From: Candidatus Saccharimonadota bacterium
GTDB taxonomy: Bacteria; Patescibacteriota; Saccharimonadia; Saccharimonadales; Saccharimonadaceae
Direction of reading: 5' to 3'
DNA: 52,234 nt
NCBI GenBank assembly: GCA_030529385.1
Contig: JAUMWY010000005.1
Location: forward strand, 1-52,234
Shown here: positions 1 to 7,413 of the stretch, in pieces
Numbering within the stretch: position 1 is the stretch's first letter
Layout: the number at the start of each line of letters is the position of its first letter
Notes under the pieces: model-generated
The model's database searches: none
Told to the model about the DNA's origin: nothing
Seen by the model: the letters and a program-made list of their open reading frames with translations, nothing else
Program-made: the position numbers and the translations under genes

Positions 1-68
1 TAGTTGTTGTTACAAACCTAATTCTACAGGCTGTTCCGTTTTAGTTTAATGAATCGCGATTCGCAGCC

Positions 69-97
69 TTGCAAATCAGGCGTAAATTTGCTATAAT
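69..97 (+). promoter_or_regulatory. Promoter of rpsJ
   Basis: A -35 box TTGCAA (69-74) lies 17 bases before a consensus -10 TATAAT (92-97). Transcription would start near 104, leaving a leader of about 75 bases before rpsJ. The leader holds a small hairpin (CCGA-GAAC-TCGG, 120-131) and ends in a strong ribosome binding site. Bases 1-68 show no gene that can be supported. Confidence 0.8.
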
Positions 98-178
98 AAG
101 AAGGTTAGTACTAATTGCTCCGAGAACTCGGCGTTGCAAAACACGCAGGAGGTTACGGAGTCGCACAAAGGAGGAGCG

Positions 179-496
179 ATGGCTCAAGATACAGGGATTA
201 AGATCCGTATTCGCCTCAAGGCGTATGACCACAAGGTGTTGGATCAGTCAGCAAAGCAAATTATTGACACGGCAATTCGCACCGGCGCATCAGTTGCTGG
301 TCCAGTGCCGCTGCCAACTCGCCGCAGCACCTATACGGTGGTGAAAAGCCCGCACGTGTATAAGATGGGCGGTGAATCATACGAAATGCGTACCCACAAG
401 CGCCTGATTGACATCACTAGCGCAACGCCAAAGACTATCGACAGCTTGCAGAACCTGTCATTGCCAGCCGGTGTTGACGCGGAAATTCGTATGTAA
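179..496 (+). CDS. rpsJ: 30S ribosomal protein S10
   Basis: Ribosomal protein uS10 of the small-subunit head; in many bacteria it also pairs with NusB in antitermination. The 105-residue product has the usual length and recognisable S10 blocks: [15 protein letters not shown] near the N terminus, then GPVPLPT and the [10 protein letters not shown] stretch. The start at 179 follows AAAGGAGG by a normal distance; the frame extends upstream but without family similarity. In most bacteria rpsJ heads the S10 operon directly before rplC. Here it is a single-gene unit with its own promoter and terminator, and rplC is about 33 kb downstream. Confidence 0.97.
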   Translation: MAQDTGIKIRIRLKAYDHKVLDQSAKQIIDTAIRTGASVAGPVPLPTRRSTYTVVKSPHVYKMGGESYEMRTHKRLIDITSATPKTIDSLQNLSLPAGVDAEIRM

Positions 497-517
497 TTGA
501 TTACGATACCATAAAAG

Positions 518-543
518 CAGCCTCGCTCGGGGCTGTTTTTATT
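518..543 (+). terminator. Rho-independent terminator after rpsJ
   Basis: A GC-rich stem (AGCCTCG paired with CGGGGCT) is followed by a run of five T and an AT-rich tail. It closes rpsJ as a separate transcription unit. Confidence 0.8.
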
Positions 544-571
544 TGCGAAAACGCCAATTCGCTGCTATACT
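543..571 (+). promoter_or_regulatory. Promoter of the 585-917 gene
   Basis: TTGCGA (543-548), a 17-base spacer and TATACT (566-571). The -10 box ends 13 bases before the ATG at 585, so the leader would be only about 7 bases with no ribosome binding site. Confidence 0.65.
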
Positions 572-584
572 AATCACAAGCAAT

Positions 585-917
585 ATGACAACACAAAAAT
601 CCCGCACTTATGCCCGTCATCGCTCTCGGTCCAGTGAGTTTTTTAGCCGTAAAGGTCGTGAGCGATTATACGAAAAAGATGGCGCGTTTTTCGCCAAGCT
701 GGTGTTATTTGTAGTGTTGAGTGCGCTGTGGATTCGCTTGCAACACCCATTGGCGGTCGGGCCGCTGCTGATTGAAGCGATGCCGGTTGGACTGGTGATA
801 GGGCTGCTGATTATGCTAAAAATTGAAAAGTATCAATTCAATCGCAAGATTTGGTACGTGACGATGCTACTGATGGCGATTTTGACCTCATTTACTCCGG
901 TGGCTATCATTCTCTAA
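585..917 (+). CDS. Small membrane protein of unknown function
   Basis: A 110-residue protein that I do not recognise. The first 33 residues are basic and hydrophilic (many Arg, Lys, Ser), followed by three hydrophobic stretches: about residues 37-49, 60-77 and 88-109, ending at the C terminus. This looks like a small polytopic inner-membrane protein with a cytoplasmic basic tail. The ATG at 585 was chosen because a good promoter sits immediately before it; the upstream ATG at 543 would overlap the -35 box. No partner is indicated by context beyond the rpiB unit that follows with its own promoter. Confidence 0.6.
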   Translation: MTTQKSRTYARHRSRSSEFFSRKGRERLYEKDGAFFAKLVLFVVLSALWIRLQHPLAVGPLLIEAMPVGLVIGLLIMLKIEKYQFNRKIWYVTMLLMAILTSFTPVAIIL

Positions 918-930
918 AGCGGGCCATGGA

Positions 931-959
931 TTGCAAAAACCGCTCAAACCGCTTATACT
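931..959 (+). promoter_or_regulatory. Promoter of the rpiB-rpe-transketolase operon
   Basis: TTGCAA (931-936), 17-base spacer, TATACT (954-959), then exactly six bases before the rpiB ATG at 966. Transcription is expected to start at or next to the A of the ATG, so the mRNA is probably leaderless. Confidence 0.8.
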
Positions 960-965
960 AAACCT

Positions 966-1421
966 ATGAAGATTTACTTGGGATCAGATCACCGCGGCTT
1001 CCATTTGAAGGAGCAGGTGTTCGCGTATTTGGCAAAAAATGGCTACACGGTTGAAGATGTGGGCGGTCGGGAATTAAATCCGGACGATGATTTTCCGCAG
1101 TTCGCCCAAGCCGCGGCATTACGGGTGATTGGTGATGATACTAGCCAGGATCCGCGCGCTATTTTGATTTGCGGCGGCGGGCAAGGTATGTGTATGGCGG
1201 CCAATCGCTTTAAAGGGATTCGCGCCAGTGTGATTTGGGACGCGTTTGAGGCAAAAATGACCCGCAATGACAATAATTCCAATGTGCTGTGTCTGCCGGC
1301 CCGGGTGCTGGAGGATGATGCGGCGGCCTGGAAGGGGATTATTGAAACTTGGCTTAATACGCCGTACGCTGATGCGGCGCGGTATAATCGGCGCAATGCG
1401 CAGTTGGATGAATTGGCATGA
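966..1421 (+). CDS. rpiB: Ribose-5-phosphate isomerase B (RpiB/LacAB family)
   Basis: Interconverts ribose 5-phosphate and ribulose 5-phosphate in the non-oxidative pentose phosphate pathway. The 151-residue product starts with the family signature GSDHRG (D8, H9), carries the catalytic cysteine C69 in the loop CGGGQGM, and continues with AANRFKGIRA and the RNDNNSNVLCLPAR block that corresponds to the usual RxHNDANVL. It has normal family length. There is no Shine-Dalgarno sequence; the start follows a promoter with no leader. It overlaps rpe by four bases (ATGA), so the two are translationally coupled. LacA/LacB-type isomerases share the fold, but the pentose-phosphate neighbours favour RpiB. 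Confidence 0.9.
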   Translation: MKIYLGSDHRGFHLKEQVFAYLAKNGYTVEDVGGRELNPDDDFPQFAQAAALRVIGDDTSQDPRAILICGGGQGMCMAANRFKGIRASVIWDAFEAKMTRNDNNSNVLCLPARVLEDDAAAWKGIIETWLNTPYADAARYNRRNAQLDELA

Positions 1422-2068
1422 GCGCAGTGATTACTCCGGCGCTGCTGGCGGAAAATGCCGAGCAGTACAAAGAACAGGTTGAGCGGATTACCGGCTTTGC
1501 TGAACGTGTGCATATTGATATTACTGATGGCGAGTTTGCACCATCGTTTACGGTTGGACTGAATGAGTTGTGGGCGCCAGAGGGCTGGACTATTGATATT
1601 CACGCTATGGTGAATGATGTGGCCAGCGTCGTGCCGCAGATGATTGCCCTCAGGCCGCATATGATTATTCTGCATGCCGAGGCGACGGGCGATGTAGGGG
1701 CGGCGATGACGCAGATCCAGCGGGCGGGTATTAAAGCCGGCTTGGCGCTGCTAAAGCCAACGGTGCCGCGCACGGTTGAGGCGCTGATTAAGCAGGCTGA
1801 TCATGTGCTGATTTTTAGCGGTAATTTGGGGCATTTTGGCGGTTCAGCCAGCATGATGCAGTTAGAAAAAGTGCGCTTAGTAAAAGCGATTAATCCAGCA
1901 GCGGAAATCGGCTGGGACGGTGGCGTGACGGTAGATAATGCTTATAGTCTGGTGCAGAGTGGCGTGCAGGTGCTCAACGTCGGCGGGGCGATTCATAAGT
2001 CGTCCGACCCAAAAGCGGTATTTGCCAAACTGCAGCAGGAAATTGCCAAAACAGGAGTCTTGGCGTGA
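1418..2068 (+). CDS. rpe: Ribulose-phosphate 3-epimerase family protein
   Basis: Predicted to epimerise ribulose 5-phosphate to xylulose 5-phosphate, feeding transketolase. The 216-residue TIM-barrel protein has the expected metal ligands H32 and D34 (HIDITDGEF), H62 (DIHAMV) and D167 (WDGGV), and a C-terminal phosphate-binding stretch around NVGGAIH. It departs from textbook Rpe at the phosphate loop, where GFGGQ is replaced by GNLGHFGG, and at the first motif, where MDG is replaced by TDG. It may be a divergent epimerase, though the operon position between rpiB and transketolase fits Rpe well. It overlaps both neighbours by four bases. Confidence 0.82.
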   Translation: MSAVITPALLAENAEQYKEQVERITGFAERVHIDITDGEFAPSFTVGLNELWAPEGWTIDIHAMVNDVASVVPQMIALRPHMIILHAEATGDVGAAMTQIQRAGIKAGLALLKPTVPRTVEALIKQADHVLIFSGNLGHFGGSASMMQLEKVRLVKAINPAAEIGWDGGVTVDNAYSLVQSGVQVLNVGGAIHKSSDPKAVFAKLQQEIAKTGVLA

Positions 2069-2916
2069 GTCAGACTAGGCTAACGGTGCCGCAGTTGCAG
2101 GCGATGGCGGCGACGGTGCGGGCGGATATTATTCGCATGCTGACAGCGGCCGGCTCAGGGCATACCGCTGGAGCGCTGGGGCTGAGTGATATTATGACGG
2201 CGCTATATTTTCACGAACTGCGAATTGATCCGGAGCGGCCTGATTGGGATGAGCGTGATATCTTCGTGATGAGTAATGGGCACTGCGCACCGGTGTTGTA
2301 TGCCGTACTGGCGGAGCGAGGCTTTTTCCCGACAGAAGAACTAATGACGCTGCGGCAGTTTGGCTCGCGCCTGCAGGGCCATCCTGAACGCCACGCGTTA
2401 CCAGGGGTGGAAACCACCAGTGGGCCGCTTGGCTCTGGACTGAGCCAGGCCTGCGGTATGGCGTATGATCTGCAGTATCTGCGGCCAAATACACAGCGCT
2501 TTGTCTACTGCATGATGGGCGACGGTGAAATTAATGAGGGCAATGTCTGGGAAGCGGCGATGTGCGCGGCGAAGTATAAGCTGGGCAACCTGACGGCTAT
2601 TATTGACCGCAATAATATCCAAATTGGCGGCAGTACCGAAGACGTGATGCCGCTGGAGGATCTGCGTGGTAAATGGGAGAGTTTTGGCTGGCATGTGCAG
2701 GAAATTGATGGCCATAATATGGAAAGTATCATTGAAGCGATGAGTATGGCGCGGGCAATTACTAATCGGCCGAGCGTGATTATTGCTCACACGGTGCCGG
2801 GCAAGGGTGTGGATTTTATGGAATATGATTATCATTGGCATGGCAAAGCGCCGACGCCCGAGGAAGCGGAGCGGGCGCTGGCGCAGCTGACATATGACGG
2901 AAAGGTGGGTGTGTAA
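2065..2916 (+). CDS. Transketolase, N-terminal (thiamine-diphosphate-binding) subunit
   Basis: First half of a split transketolase, which moves two-carbon units between sugar phosphates. The 283-residue protein shows AGSGHTAGALG near the N terminus, a GHPE block and the thiamine-diphosphate signature GDG-x(9)-W with the following NN (GDGEINEGNVW ... DRNNIQIGG). The start is GTG at 2065, overlapping the rpe stop (GTGA). The C-terminal half is encoded at 3614-4570, separated by an unrelated gene that shares the operon. Split transketolases are common in archaea, Firmicutes and CPR bacteria. The two chains should assemble into one enzyme. Confidence 0.92.
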   Translation: MSQTRLTVPQLQAMAATVRADIIRMLTAAGSGHTAGALGLSDIMTALYFHELRIDPERPDWDERDIFVMSNGHCAPVLYAVLAERGFFPTEELMTLRQFGSRLQGHPERHALPGVETTSGPLGSGLSQACGMAYDLQYLRPNTQRFVYCMMGDGEINEGNVWEAAMCAAKYKLGNLTAIIDRNNIQIGGSTEDVMPLEDLRGKWESFGWHVQEIDGHNMESIIEAMSMARAITNRPSVIIAHTVPGKGVDFMEYDYHWHGKAPTPEEAERALAQLTYDGKVGV

Positions 2917-3624
2917 ATGAAGAAATTTGGCATGGTAGCTGGCCTTATGGCAGTGATGCTTGTTGCTGGAGGGGCGACAGTGTGGGGGTTAATGTCATTC
3001 TATCCAAAGCAAGAGCAGGCTGCGTCAGTGCAGACTCAAAACGATAACACCGCGCCTTCAGCCGAGCGCGACAGTGAGGAGCGGTCGCCCGCAGTCGCCC
3101 AAAAAACAACGCTGCCGCTGACAAGTGAAGCAAAATTCACACCGCAAACTTTCGCGACGATTGAGTTGCCAGTCGTCAGTAGTTCCTGGAGCGCGAGCGT
3201 CAATGGCCAGTGGAATAGACTACAGTCGGCTGATGGTGCGCTGAAAATTGCCATTGGTAATACGGACGGCGCGGTGATCGCGAAAAATAACAGTAAAAGT
3301 GAGTCGCGGACTCGTGAGGCTGCTTTGTCAATGGGGCGAGTAATCCTCGGGCAGTATAAGGACATGAATCCTCAAGGTATTGATGTTAGTATAAAAGAGG
3401 CAGTGTCGGTGCTGGTGCGAGGCACTGGGCGGGCGCTTGAGTTCCAGGAGGTGCATTATACGTATACGGCGGCGGATGGCAAGCGGTACCGTGATATTAC
3501 CTTGGTGCGACACGGTGCGGCGCGTAATTTGTTTGTGATTGCCACGAAGCAAGCGGACAGCTGGACGGATGATGAGCGAACGGCGTTTATTCGCTCGGTA
3601 AGGGTGGTGAATTATGCTGAGTGA
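2917..3624 (+). CDS. Membrane-anchored or secreted protein of unknown function
   Basis: A 235-residue protein that I do not recognise. Residues 1-28 form a signal anchor (MKKFGM followed by a hydrophobic stretch rich in Val, Ala, Gly and Leu); there is no lipobox cysteine. A Ser/Thr/Glu-rich linker follows to about residue 75, then a compact domain with the stretch FQEVHYTYTAADGKRYRD and a FVIATKQADSW segment that recalls extracytoplasmic photosystem-II-repair or lipoprotein-type folds, but I cannot assign a family. The ATG directly follows the stop of the transketolase N subunit, and its end overlaps the C subunit by 11 bases. The link to a cytoplasmic enzyme is unexplained. Confidence 0.75.
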   Translation: MKKFGMVAGLMAVMLVAGGATVWGLMSFYPKQEQAASVQTQNDNTAPSAERDSEERSPAVAQKTTLPLTSEAKFTPQTFATIELPVVSSSWSASVNGQWNRLQSADGALKIAIGNTDGAVIAKNNSKSESRTREAALSMGRVILGQYKDMNPQGIDVSIKEAVSVLVRGTGRALEFQEVHYTYTAADGKRYRDITLVRHGAARNLFVIATKQADSWTDDERTAFIRSVRVVNYAE

Positions 3625-4570
3625 AACCTGGCAAAGTGGTGAAACAGAGGCGATGCGACTGGGGTTTGGGCGCGGGCTGGTTGCGGCGGGGCGGAGGGAC
3701 GAGCGCGTGGTGGTGCTGGCGGCGGATTTGATGGAGAGTGTTGGCTTTGGTGCTTTTGCGGCCGAATTTGGTCATCCGCGAACCATTGAAACCGGAGTCA
3801 TGGAGCAGCATTTGGTGACTATGGCGTCAGGTATGGCGGCCATGGGTGCAGTGCCGTTTGCGGCCAGCTACGCGGCGTTTAGTCCGGGGCGGAACTGGGA
3901 GCAGATTCGCACCACGATTTGTCTGAATAATCAGCCGGTGAAGTTGGTGGGGTCGCACGCCGGGCTGAATGTTGGGCCAGACGGCGCGACACATCAGATG
4001 CTGGAGGATATTGCCCTGATGCGAGCCCTGCCGAATGTGGTAGTGTTGGCGCCGGGTGATGCACACGAGGCAGAGTTGATGGCGCAGGCAATGGCGCGTG
4101 ACGAGCGACCAAATTATGTCCGCCTGCCGCGCGAAGCCACGCCGCTGTTTTTGCGGCACGATGAGTTTACGATCGGCAAGGGCTATGTGCTGCGCGAGGG
4201 TGATGATGTGGCGTTGATTGGCACGGGTACGATGTCGTATCAGTTGTTGGCTGCGGCCGAGGAATTGGCGCGTGACGGTGTGCAGGCGACGGTGGTGCAT
4301 ATGCCGACGGTCAAGCCGTTGGATGAGGCATTAATATTGGCAGTGGCCAAGCGCTGTGGGCAAGTGGTGACGGCCGAAGAGGCGCAGGTGGCTGGCGGCC
4401 TTGGCGGTGCGGTGGCGGAACTACTGAGTGAACAATTGCCGATAAAATTACTGCGTATCGGCGTGCAGGATGTATTCGGTGAAACCGGCATCATGCTCGA
4501 GTTGTGGCAAAAACACGGCCTGGACGCGGCGTCAATAGCGCAGCGAATTCGCGCCTTTGTGAAAAAATAA
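3614..4570 (+). CDS. Transketolase, C-terminal subunit
   Basis: Second half of the split transketolase (pyrimidine-binding and C-terminal domains; 318 residues). Visible blocks: ADLMESVGF, the catalytic glutamate stretch RTIETGVMEQH, a FAASYAAF segment, the GSHAGLNVGPDGATHQ histidine loop and the TAEEAQVAGGLGG C-terminal motif. The same fold occurs in DXS and pyruvate dehydrogenase E1 beta, but the paired N subunit in the same operon supports transketolase. The start ATG overlaps the upstream gene by 11 bases. A strong hairpin follows the stop. Confidence 0.92.
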   Translation: MLSETWQSGETEAMRLGFGRGLVAAGRRDERVVVLAADLMESVGFGAFAAEFGHPRTIETGVMEQHLVTMASGMAAMGAVPFAASYAAFSPGRNWEQIRTTICLNNQPVKLVGSHAGLNVGPDGATHQMLEDIALMRALPNVVVLAPGDAHEAELMAQAMARDERPNYVRLPREATPLFLRHDEFTIGKGYVLREGDDVALIGTGTMSYQLLAAAEELARDGVQATVVHMPTVKPLDEALILAVAKRCGQVVTAEEAQVAGGLGGAVAELLSEQLPIKLLRIGVQDVFGETGIMLELWQKHGLDAASIAQRIRAFVKK

Positions 4571-4581
4571 TAGCAAACTAT

Positions 4582-4646
4582 GAAAACAGCCCACCGAAAG
4601 AGCCTCGCGCCGAGAGCGTGATATGCTCAATCGGCGGGCTGTTTTC
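4582..4646. terminator. Long bidirectional terminator hairpin
   Basis: Near-perfect inverted arms GAAAACAGCCCACCG (4582-4596) and CGGCGGGCTGTTTTC (4632-4646). The A-rich outer left edge and T-rich right arm let it work from both sides. It ends the rpiB-transketolase operon and the convergent minus-strand gene at 4653-4853. The 35-base apical region can form a further small stem (GCTC/GAGC). Confidence 0.75.
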
Positions 4647-4652
4647 GGTGGG

Positions 4653-4853
4653 CTAGCGAGATCTCCTCTCCTCTAGGAATTCTTCTAGAAGATTATAGGC
4701 CTTTATATAAAGACCACTCATTATGAAGACGACGAGACTGTGTCTCATCTCTCCAGTGGAGAAGAGGTATATGGATCTAGCGAGCTCATAAAATGCGAGC
4801 ATAAGAAATACTGCCATTGTCACGGCTATCGTTGCGTTTGACGAGCGCTTCAT
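4653..4853 (-). CDS. Small membrane protein of unknown function
   Basis: A 66-residue protein that I do not recognise, with two hydrophobic segments (about residues 8-27 and 36-52) around a short polar loop, and a charged C terminus rich in Glu and Arg. Although short, it looks real: the ATG at 4853 is preceded by an AGGAG ribosome binding site at normal spacing, by a hairpin in the leader, and by a consensus promoter (4928-4956). It stops just before a shared terminator. The frame is open 21 codons further upstream, but that part overlaps the hairpin. It lies alone on the minus strand between two carbon-metabolism operons. Confidence 0.65.
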   Translation of the reverse strand: MKRSSNATIAVTMAVFLMLAFYELARSIYLFSTGEMRHSLVVFIMSGLYIKAYNLLEEFLEERRSR

Positions 4854-4875
4854 TAAGACTCCTGAGCTTCTCAGA

Positions 4876-4902
4876 TCTAAAGGGCGACTTTCGCCCTTTA
4901 GA
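4876..4902 (-). promoter_or_regulatory. Perfect hairpin in the leader of the minus-strand membrane-protein gene
   Basis: Twelve-base perfect arms TCTAAAGGGCGA (4876-4887) and TCGCCCTTTAGA (4891-4902) around a 3-base loop. It lies between the promoter at 4928-4956 and the ribosome binding site of the 4653-4853 gene. No T-run follows on the minus strand, so it is not an obvious terminator; it may be an mRNA-stabilising or regulatory element, or a protein-binding dyad. Confidence 0.6.
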
Positions 4903-4927
4903 TGCACTGTGGACAAAAGTTAATATA

Positions 4928-4956
4928 TGTATAGCATACTTGACCAAAAAAGTCAA
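4928..4956 (-). promoter_or_regulatory. Minus-strand promoter of the small membrane-protein gene
   Basis: Read on the minus strand: TTGACT (4956-4951), 17-base spacer, TATACA (4933-4928). The -35 element is part of an inverted repeat, TTGAC-x7-GTCAA (4940-4956), which could serve as an operator. Confidence 0.7.
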
Positions 4957-4991
4957 GCATTCCGCGCCACGACACCGCCCCTCGCCCCATA

Positions 4992-5020
4992 TTCCACCCA
5001 CTGGAAAACTATGCTACAAT
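4992..5020 (+). promoter_or_regulatory. Promoter of the aldolase operon
   Basis: A -10 box TACAAT (5015-5020) with a weak -35 (TTCCAC, 4992-4997) at 17 bases. The leader of about 27 bases carries AGGGGG (5045-5050) just before the ATG at 5054. Confidence 0.55.
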
Positions 5021-5053
5021 AAACCAAAAGCACGATAACTTCATAGGGGGCAT

Positions 5054-5965
5054 ATGGGACTGACGATTTCGGAGATTCGGCGCAATACGACGCGGGCGCG
5101 CCATCTGATGCAGCGCACACGGGCGCAACATTTTGCGGTCGGGGCGTTTAATATTGATAATCAGGAAACATTGATTGCGGTGGCGCGGGCTGCCCAGAAA
5201 TTGCAAGCGCCGGTGTTGGTGGAAGTGTCAGATGGTGAGGTGCGGGCGCTGGGTCTGGAAAATGTGCGCGATTTGGTGGATAACTACAAGGCCGAATATG
5301 GCGTGGAAATGTACCTCAACCTTGACCATGCGCCAACAGTTGAGGCCTGCAAGCGCGCCATTGATGCTGGTTATGAGTTTATTCACATTGATATTTCTCA
5401 GGCTAATCATGACGCCAGCGACGAAGAGATCATTGCCAAAACCCGCGAAGTGGTGGAATATGCCAAATTCACCGGCGCGCTGGTGGAGTCAGAGCCGCAT
5501 TATTTTGGCGGCAGTTCCAATGTGCATACCGAAGCGATTGACTATGAGGAAATTAAGAAAACCTTCTCCACTCCAGAGGGCGCGGCGGCCTTTGTGGCGG
5601 CCACCGGTATTGATACCTTTGCGGCGGCGGTCGGTAATTTGCACGGCAAATATCCCGTGCCAAAGGAGTTGGATTTGACATTGCTCCAGTCAATCCGCGA
5701 GGCGATTCATTGCCAGATTTCGCTGCACGGCGGGTCGGGTACGCCACTGCATTATTTTGAGGAGGCGGCTAAAATTGGTGTATCAAAAATTAATATCAAC
5801 TCTGATATGCGCTACGCTTTTCGCACAACCTTGGAGAAGGTATTGGCGGAAAATCCGAACGAATATGCCATTGTTAAACTGATGCCGCCAGTTTACGAAG
5901 CGGTGCAGGCGGTGGTGGAAGAAAAAATCATGGCCTTTGGTTCAAGCAGAAGGATGGTGGTGTAA
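5054..5965 (+). CDS. fba: Class II fructose-bisphosphate aldolase
   Basis: Zinc-dependent aldolase linking fructose 1,6-bisphosphate with glyceraldehyde 3-phosphate and dihydroxyacetone phosphate. The 303-residue product has the class II motifs in order: LDHAP with catalytic D91 and zinc ligand H92, E147 in VESEPHYFGG, H198 in GNLHGKY, H225 in SLHGGSG, and the KININSD phosphate-binding loop near 245-251. Length and motif order match the FbaA/GatY/KbaY family; tagatose-bisphosphate aldolase is the main alternative. The next gene, a PfkB kinase, overlaps by one base (TAATG), suggesting that phosphorylation and cleavage of the sugar are coupled. Confidence 0.9.
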   Translation: MGLTISEIRRNTTRARHLMQRTRAQHFAVGAFNIDNQETLIAVARAAQKLQAPVLVEVSDGEVRALGLENVRDLVDNYKAEYGVEMYLNLDHAPTVEACKRAIDAGYEFIHIDISQANHDASDEEIIAKTREVVEYAKFTGALVESEPHYFGGSSNVHTEAIDYEEIKKTFSTPEGAAAFVAATGIDTFAAAVGNLHGKYPVPKELDLTLLQSIREAIHCQISLHGGSGTPLHYFEEAAKIGVSKININSDMRYAFRTTLEKVLAENPNEYAIVKLMPPVYEAVQAVVEEKIMAFGSSRRMVV

Positions 5966-6927
5966 TGGCGCGGATTATTACGGTTGGCGCCGCGGTCCAA
6001 GATGTATTTTTGAGTCAGTCATCAGCCCTCAAAGCAGTCTGTGAAAGTCCGGAACATTGTTTTCAGAAGCTGGAATTAGGCGCCAAGGCCGATGTTAATC
6101 AAATTCACTTTGCTACTGGCGGCGGCGCGACCAATGCGGCGGTGACTTTTGCGCGGCAAGGTCACGAAGTGGCGTTTATGGGCGTGGTTGGTGATGATCC
6201 GGCCGGCCAGGCGGTGCTAAGTGATTTGGACGCTGAAAATGTCGATACGCGGTTCGTCAAACTGTCGCAGCAGTATAATACGGGCTATTCGGTGCTGCTA
6301 CTGGCGCCAAACGGCGAGCGGACAATTTTAACCTATCGCGGTGCCTCGACACATTATCATCCGAATGATTTTTCATTGGAGGGCCATGAGGCGGATTGGC
6401 TGTATGTGTCAACACTAGCGGGGCAGATGACGGTGCTGGATAGACTGTTTCATGAAGCCAAAGCCCGCGGCATGAAAATTTGCTTTAATCCTGGCAAAAA
6501 GGAATTGGCGCAGCGGGAGTTATTGCTGGGGCTACTAGAAGATGTTGATGTGCTGACGGTGAATAAAGAGGAAATGCAGCAGTTGGTGAGTGGTGATGAT
6601 TTGGAAACACTGGTGCGGCGCGGGTCTCGGCTAGTGCCGGTAGTGCTGGTGACCGACGGCGTGAATGGGTCAATTGCTAGCGACGGCAAGACCATCGTGC
6701 GGGCTGGTATGTACGAAGATGCGCCGGCTAAAGACCGCACTGGCGCTGGCGACGCCTTTGCCTCAGGGTTCTTGAGTCAATGGGCCAAGGGTGCGTCGCT
6801 CAAAGATGCGGTGCTATTCGCCAGCGCCAATTCCAGCGCCGTGGTGATGTTCGTTGGCGCAAAGCAAGGTATTTTGCGGCAGGGTGCGCGGCTGCATGCA
6901 ATGCCACTGCATGAAAAGGAGGTGTAA
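5965..6927 (+). CDS. PfkB-family carbohydrate kinase
   Basis: ATP-dependent sugar kinase of the ribokinase fold (320 residues). It shows the N-terminal GGGATNAAVTFARQG motif (about 52-66) and the C-terminal signature DRTGAGDAFASGF, with D263 as the predicted catalytic base. The substrate cannot be read from sequence. Next to aldolase, 6-phosphofructokinase or 1-phosphofructokinase activity is attractive, but ribokinase or nucleoside kinase activity is possible. The ATG overlaps the aldolase stop by one base. It ends two bases short of a clear AAGGAGG that serves the next gene. Confidence 0.87.
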   Translation: MARIITVGAAVQDVFLSQSSALKAVCESPEHCFQKLELGAKADVNQIHFATGGGATNAAVTFARQGHEVAFMGVVGDDPAGQAVLSDLDAENVDTRFVKLSQQYNTGYSVLLLAPNGERTILTYRGASTHYHPNDFSLEGHEADWLYVSTLAGQMTVLDRLFHEAKARGMKICFNPGKKELAQRELLLGLLEDVDVLTVNKEEMQQLVSGDDLETLVRRGSRLVPVVLVTDGVNGSIASDGKTIVRAGMYEDAPAKDRTGAGDAFASGFLSQWAKGASLKDAVLFASANSSAVVMFVGAKQGILRQGARLHAMPLHEKEV

Positions 6928-7413
6928 ATGGCGCGAAATCTAGCGAAATTATTGGGTGATGGTGTCGGTACGCGGATGGCGCTGTCGGAGCTGCGGCGAA
7001 TGACTAGCGACGATGCTGATGTGCGGCTGATTGCTGAAGTGCTGGCGCGGGCGCATAGTATTGTTCGGGCGCTGGGGCTGGATCCAAAAGATACCACTGC
7101 GGCTGAGGTTTACCAGGCCTTAATGGCGGCGGCACCTCAATTGCAGCAAACGGCCTGCTTTACCTGTTCGGATTGGGTAATGGCAGAGTTTGACGGCCAA
7201 ATTATTTCCTTCCATCCAGTGGATATTATTGAAAATTATCATCATCAACTACCACTAGGGCAGCAGCGCACCGAGGCGGGTAAGGTGGCCCTAGGGCAGG
7301 AGATTTATCGCCGTTACCGCACCCACCCACAAACACATAACCCGACGGTTAGTCGGGTGGTCTGTGATGGCGGTATTTGCCGCCGGATTGATGATATCTC
7401 CCTTGATGATTAG
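6928..7413 (+). CDS. Protein of unknown function in the aldolase operon
   Basis: A 161-residue soluble protein that I do not recognise. It is acidic to neutral and mostly helical at the N terminus (residues 1-70), with a CFTCSDW motif near 139 bases into the second half, a histidine-rich stretch (ENYHHQLP) and a C-terminal VVCDGGICRRID segment. The four cysteines in two pairs could bind a metal, but spacing is not that of a standard zinc finger. The ATG directly abuts the stop of the PfkB gene and is served by AAGGAGG. It converges with the LOG gene, overlapping its 3' end by four bases. Confidence 0.7.
   Translation: MARNLAKLLGDGVGTRMALSELRRMTSDDADVRLIAEVLARAHSIVRALGLDPKDTTAAEVYQALMAAAPQLQQTACFTCSDWVMAEFDGQIISFHPVDIIENYHHQLPLGQQRTEAGKVALGQEIYRRYRTHPQTHNPTVSRVVCDGGICRRIDDISLDD

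Noticed and set aside
1043-1675. 210-codon minus-strand frame over rpiB and rpe
   Set aside because: It lies entirely opposite two confident enzyme genes and shows no recognisable domain.
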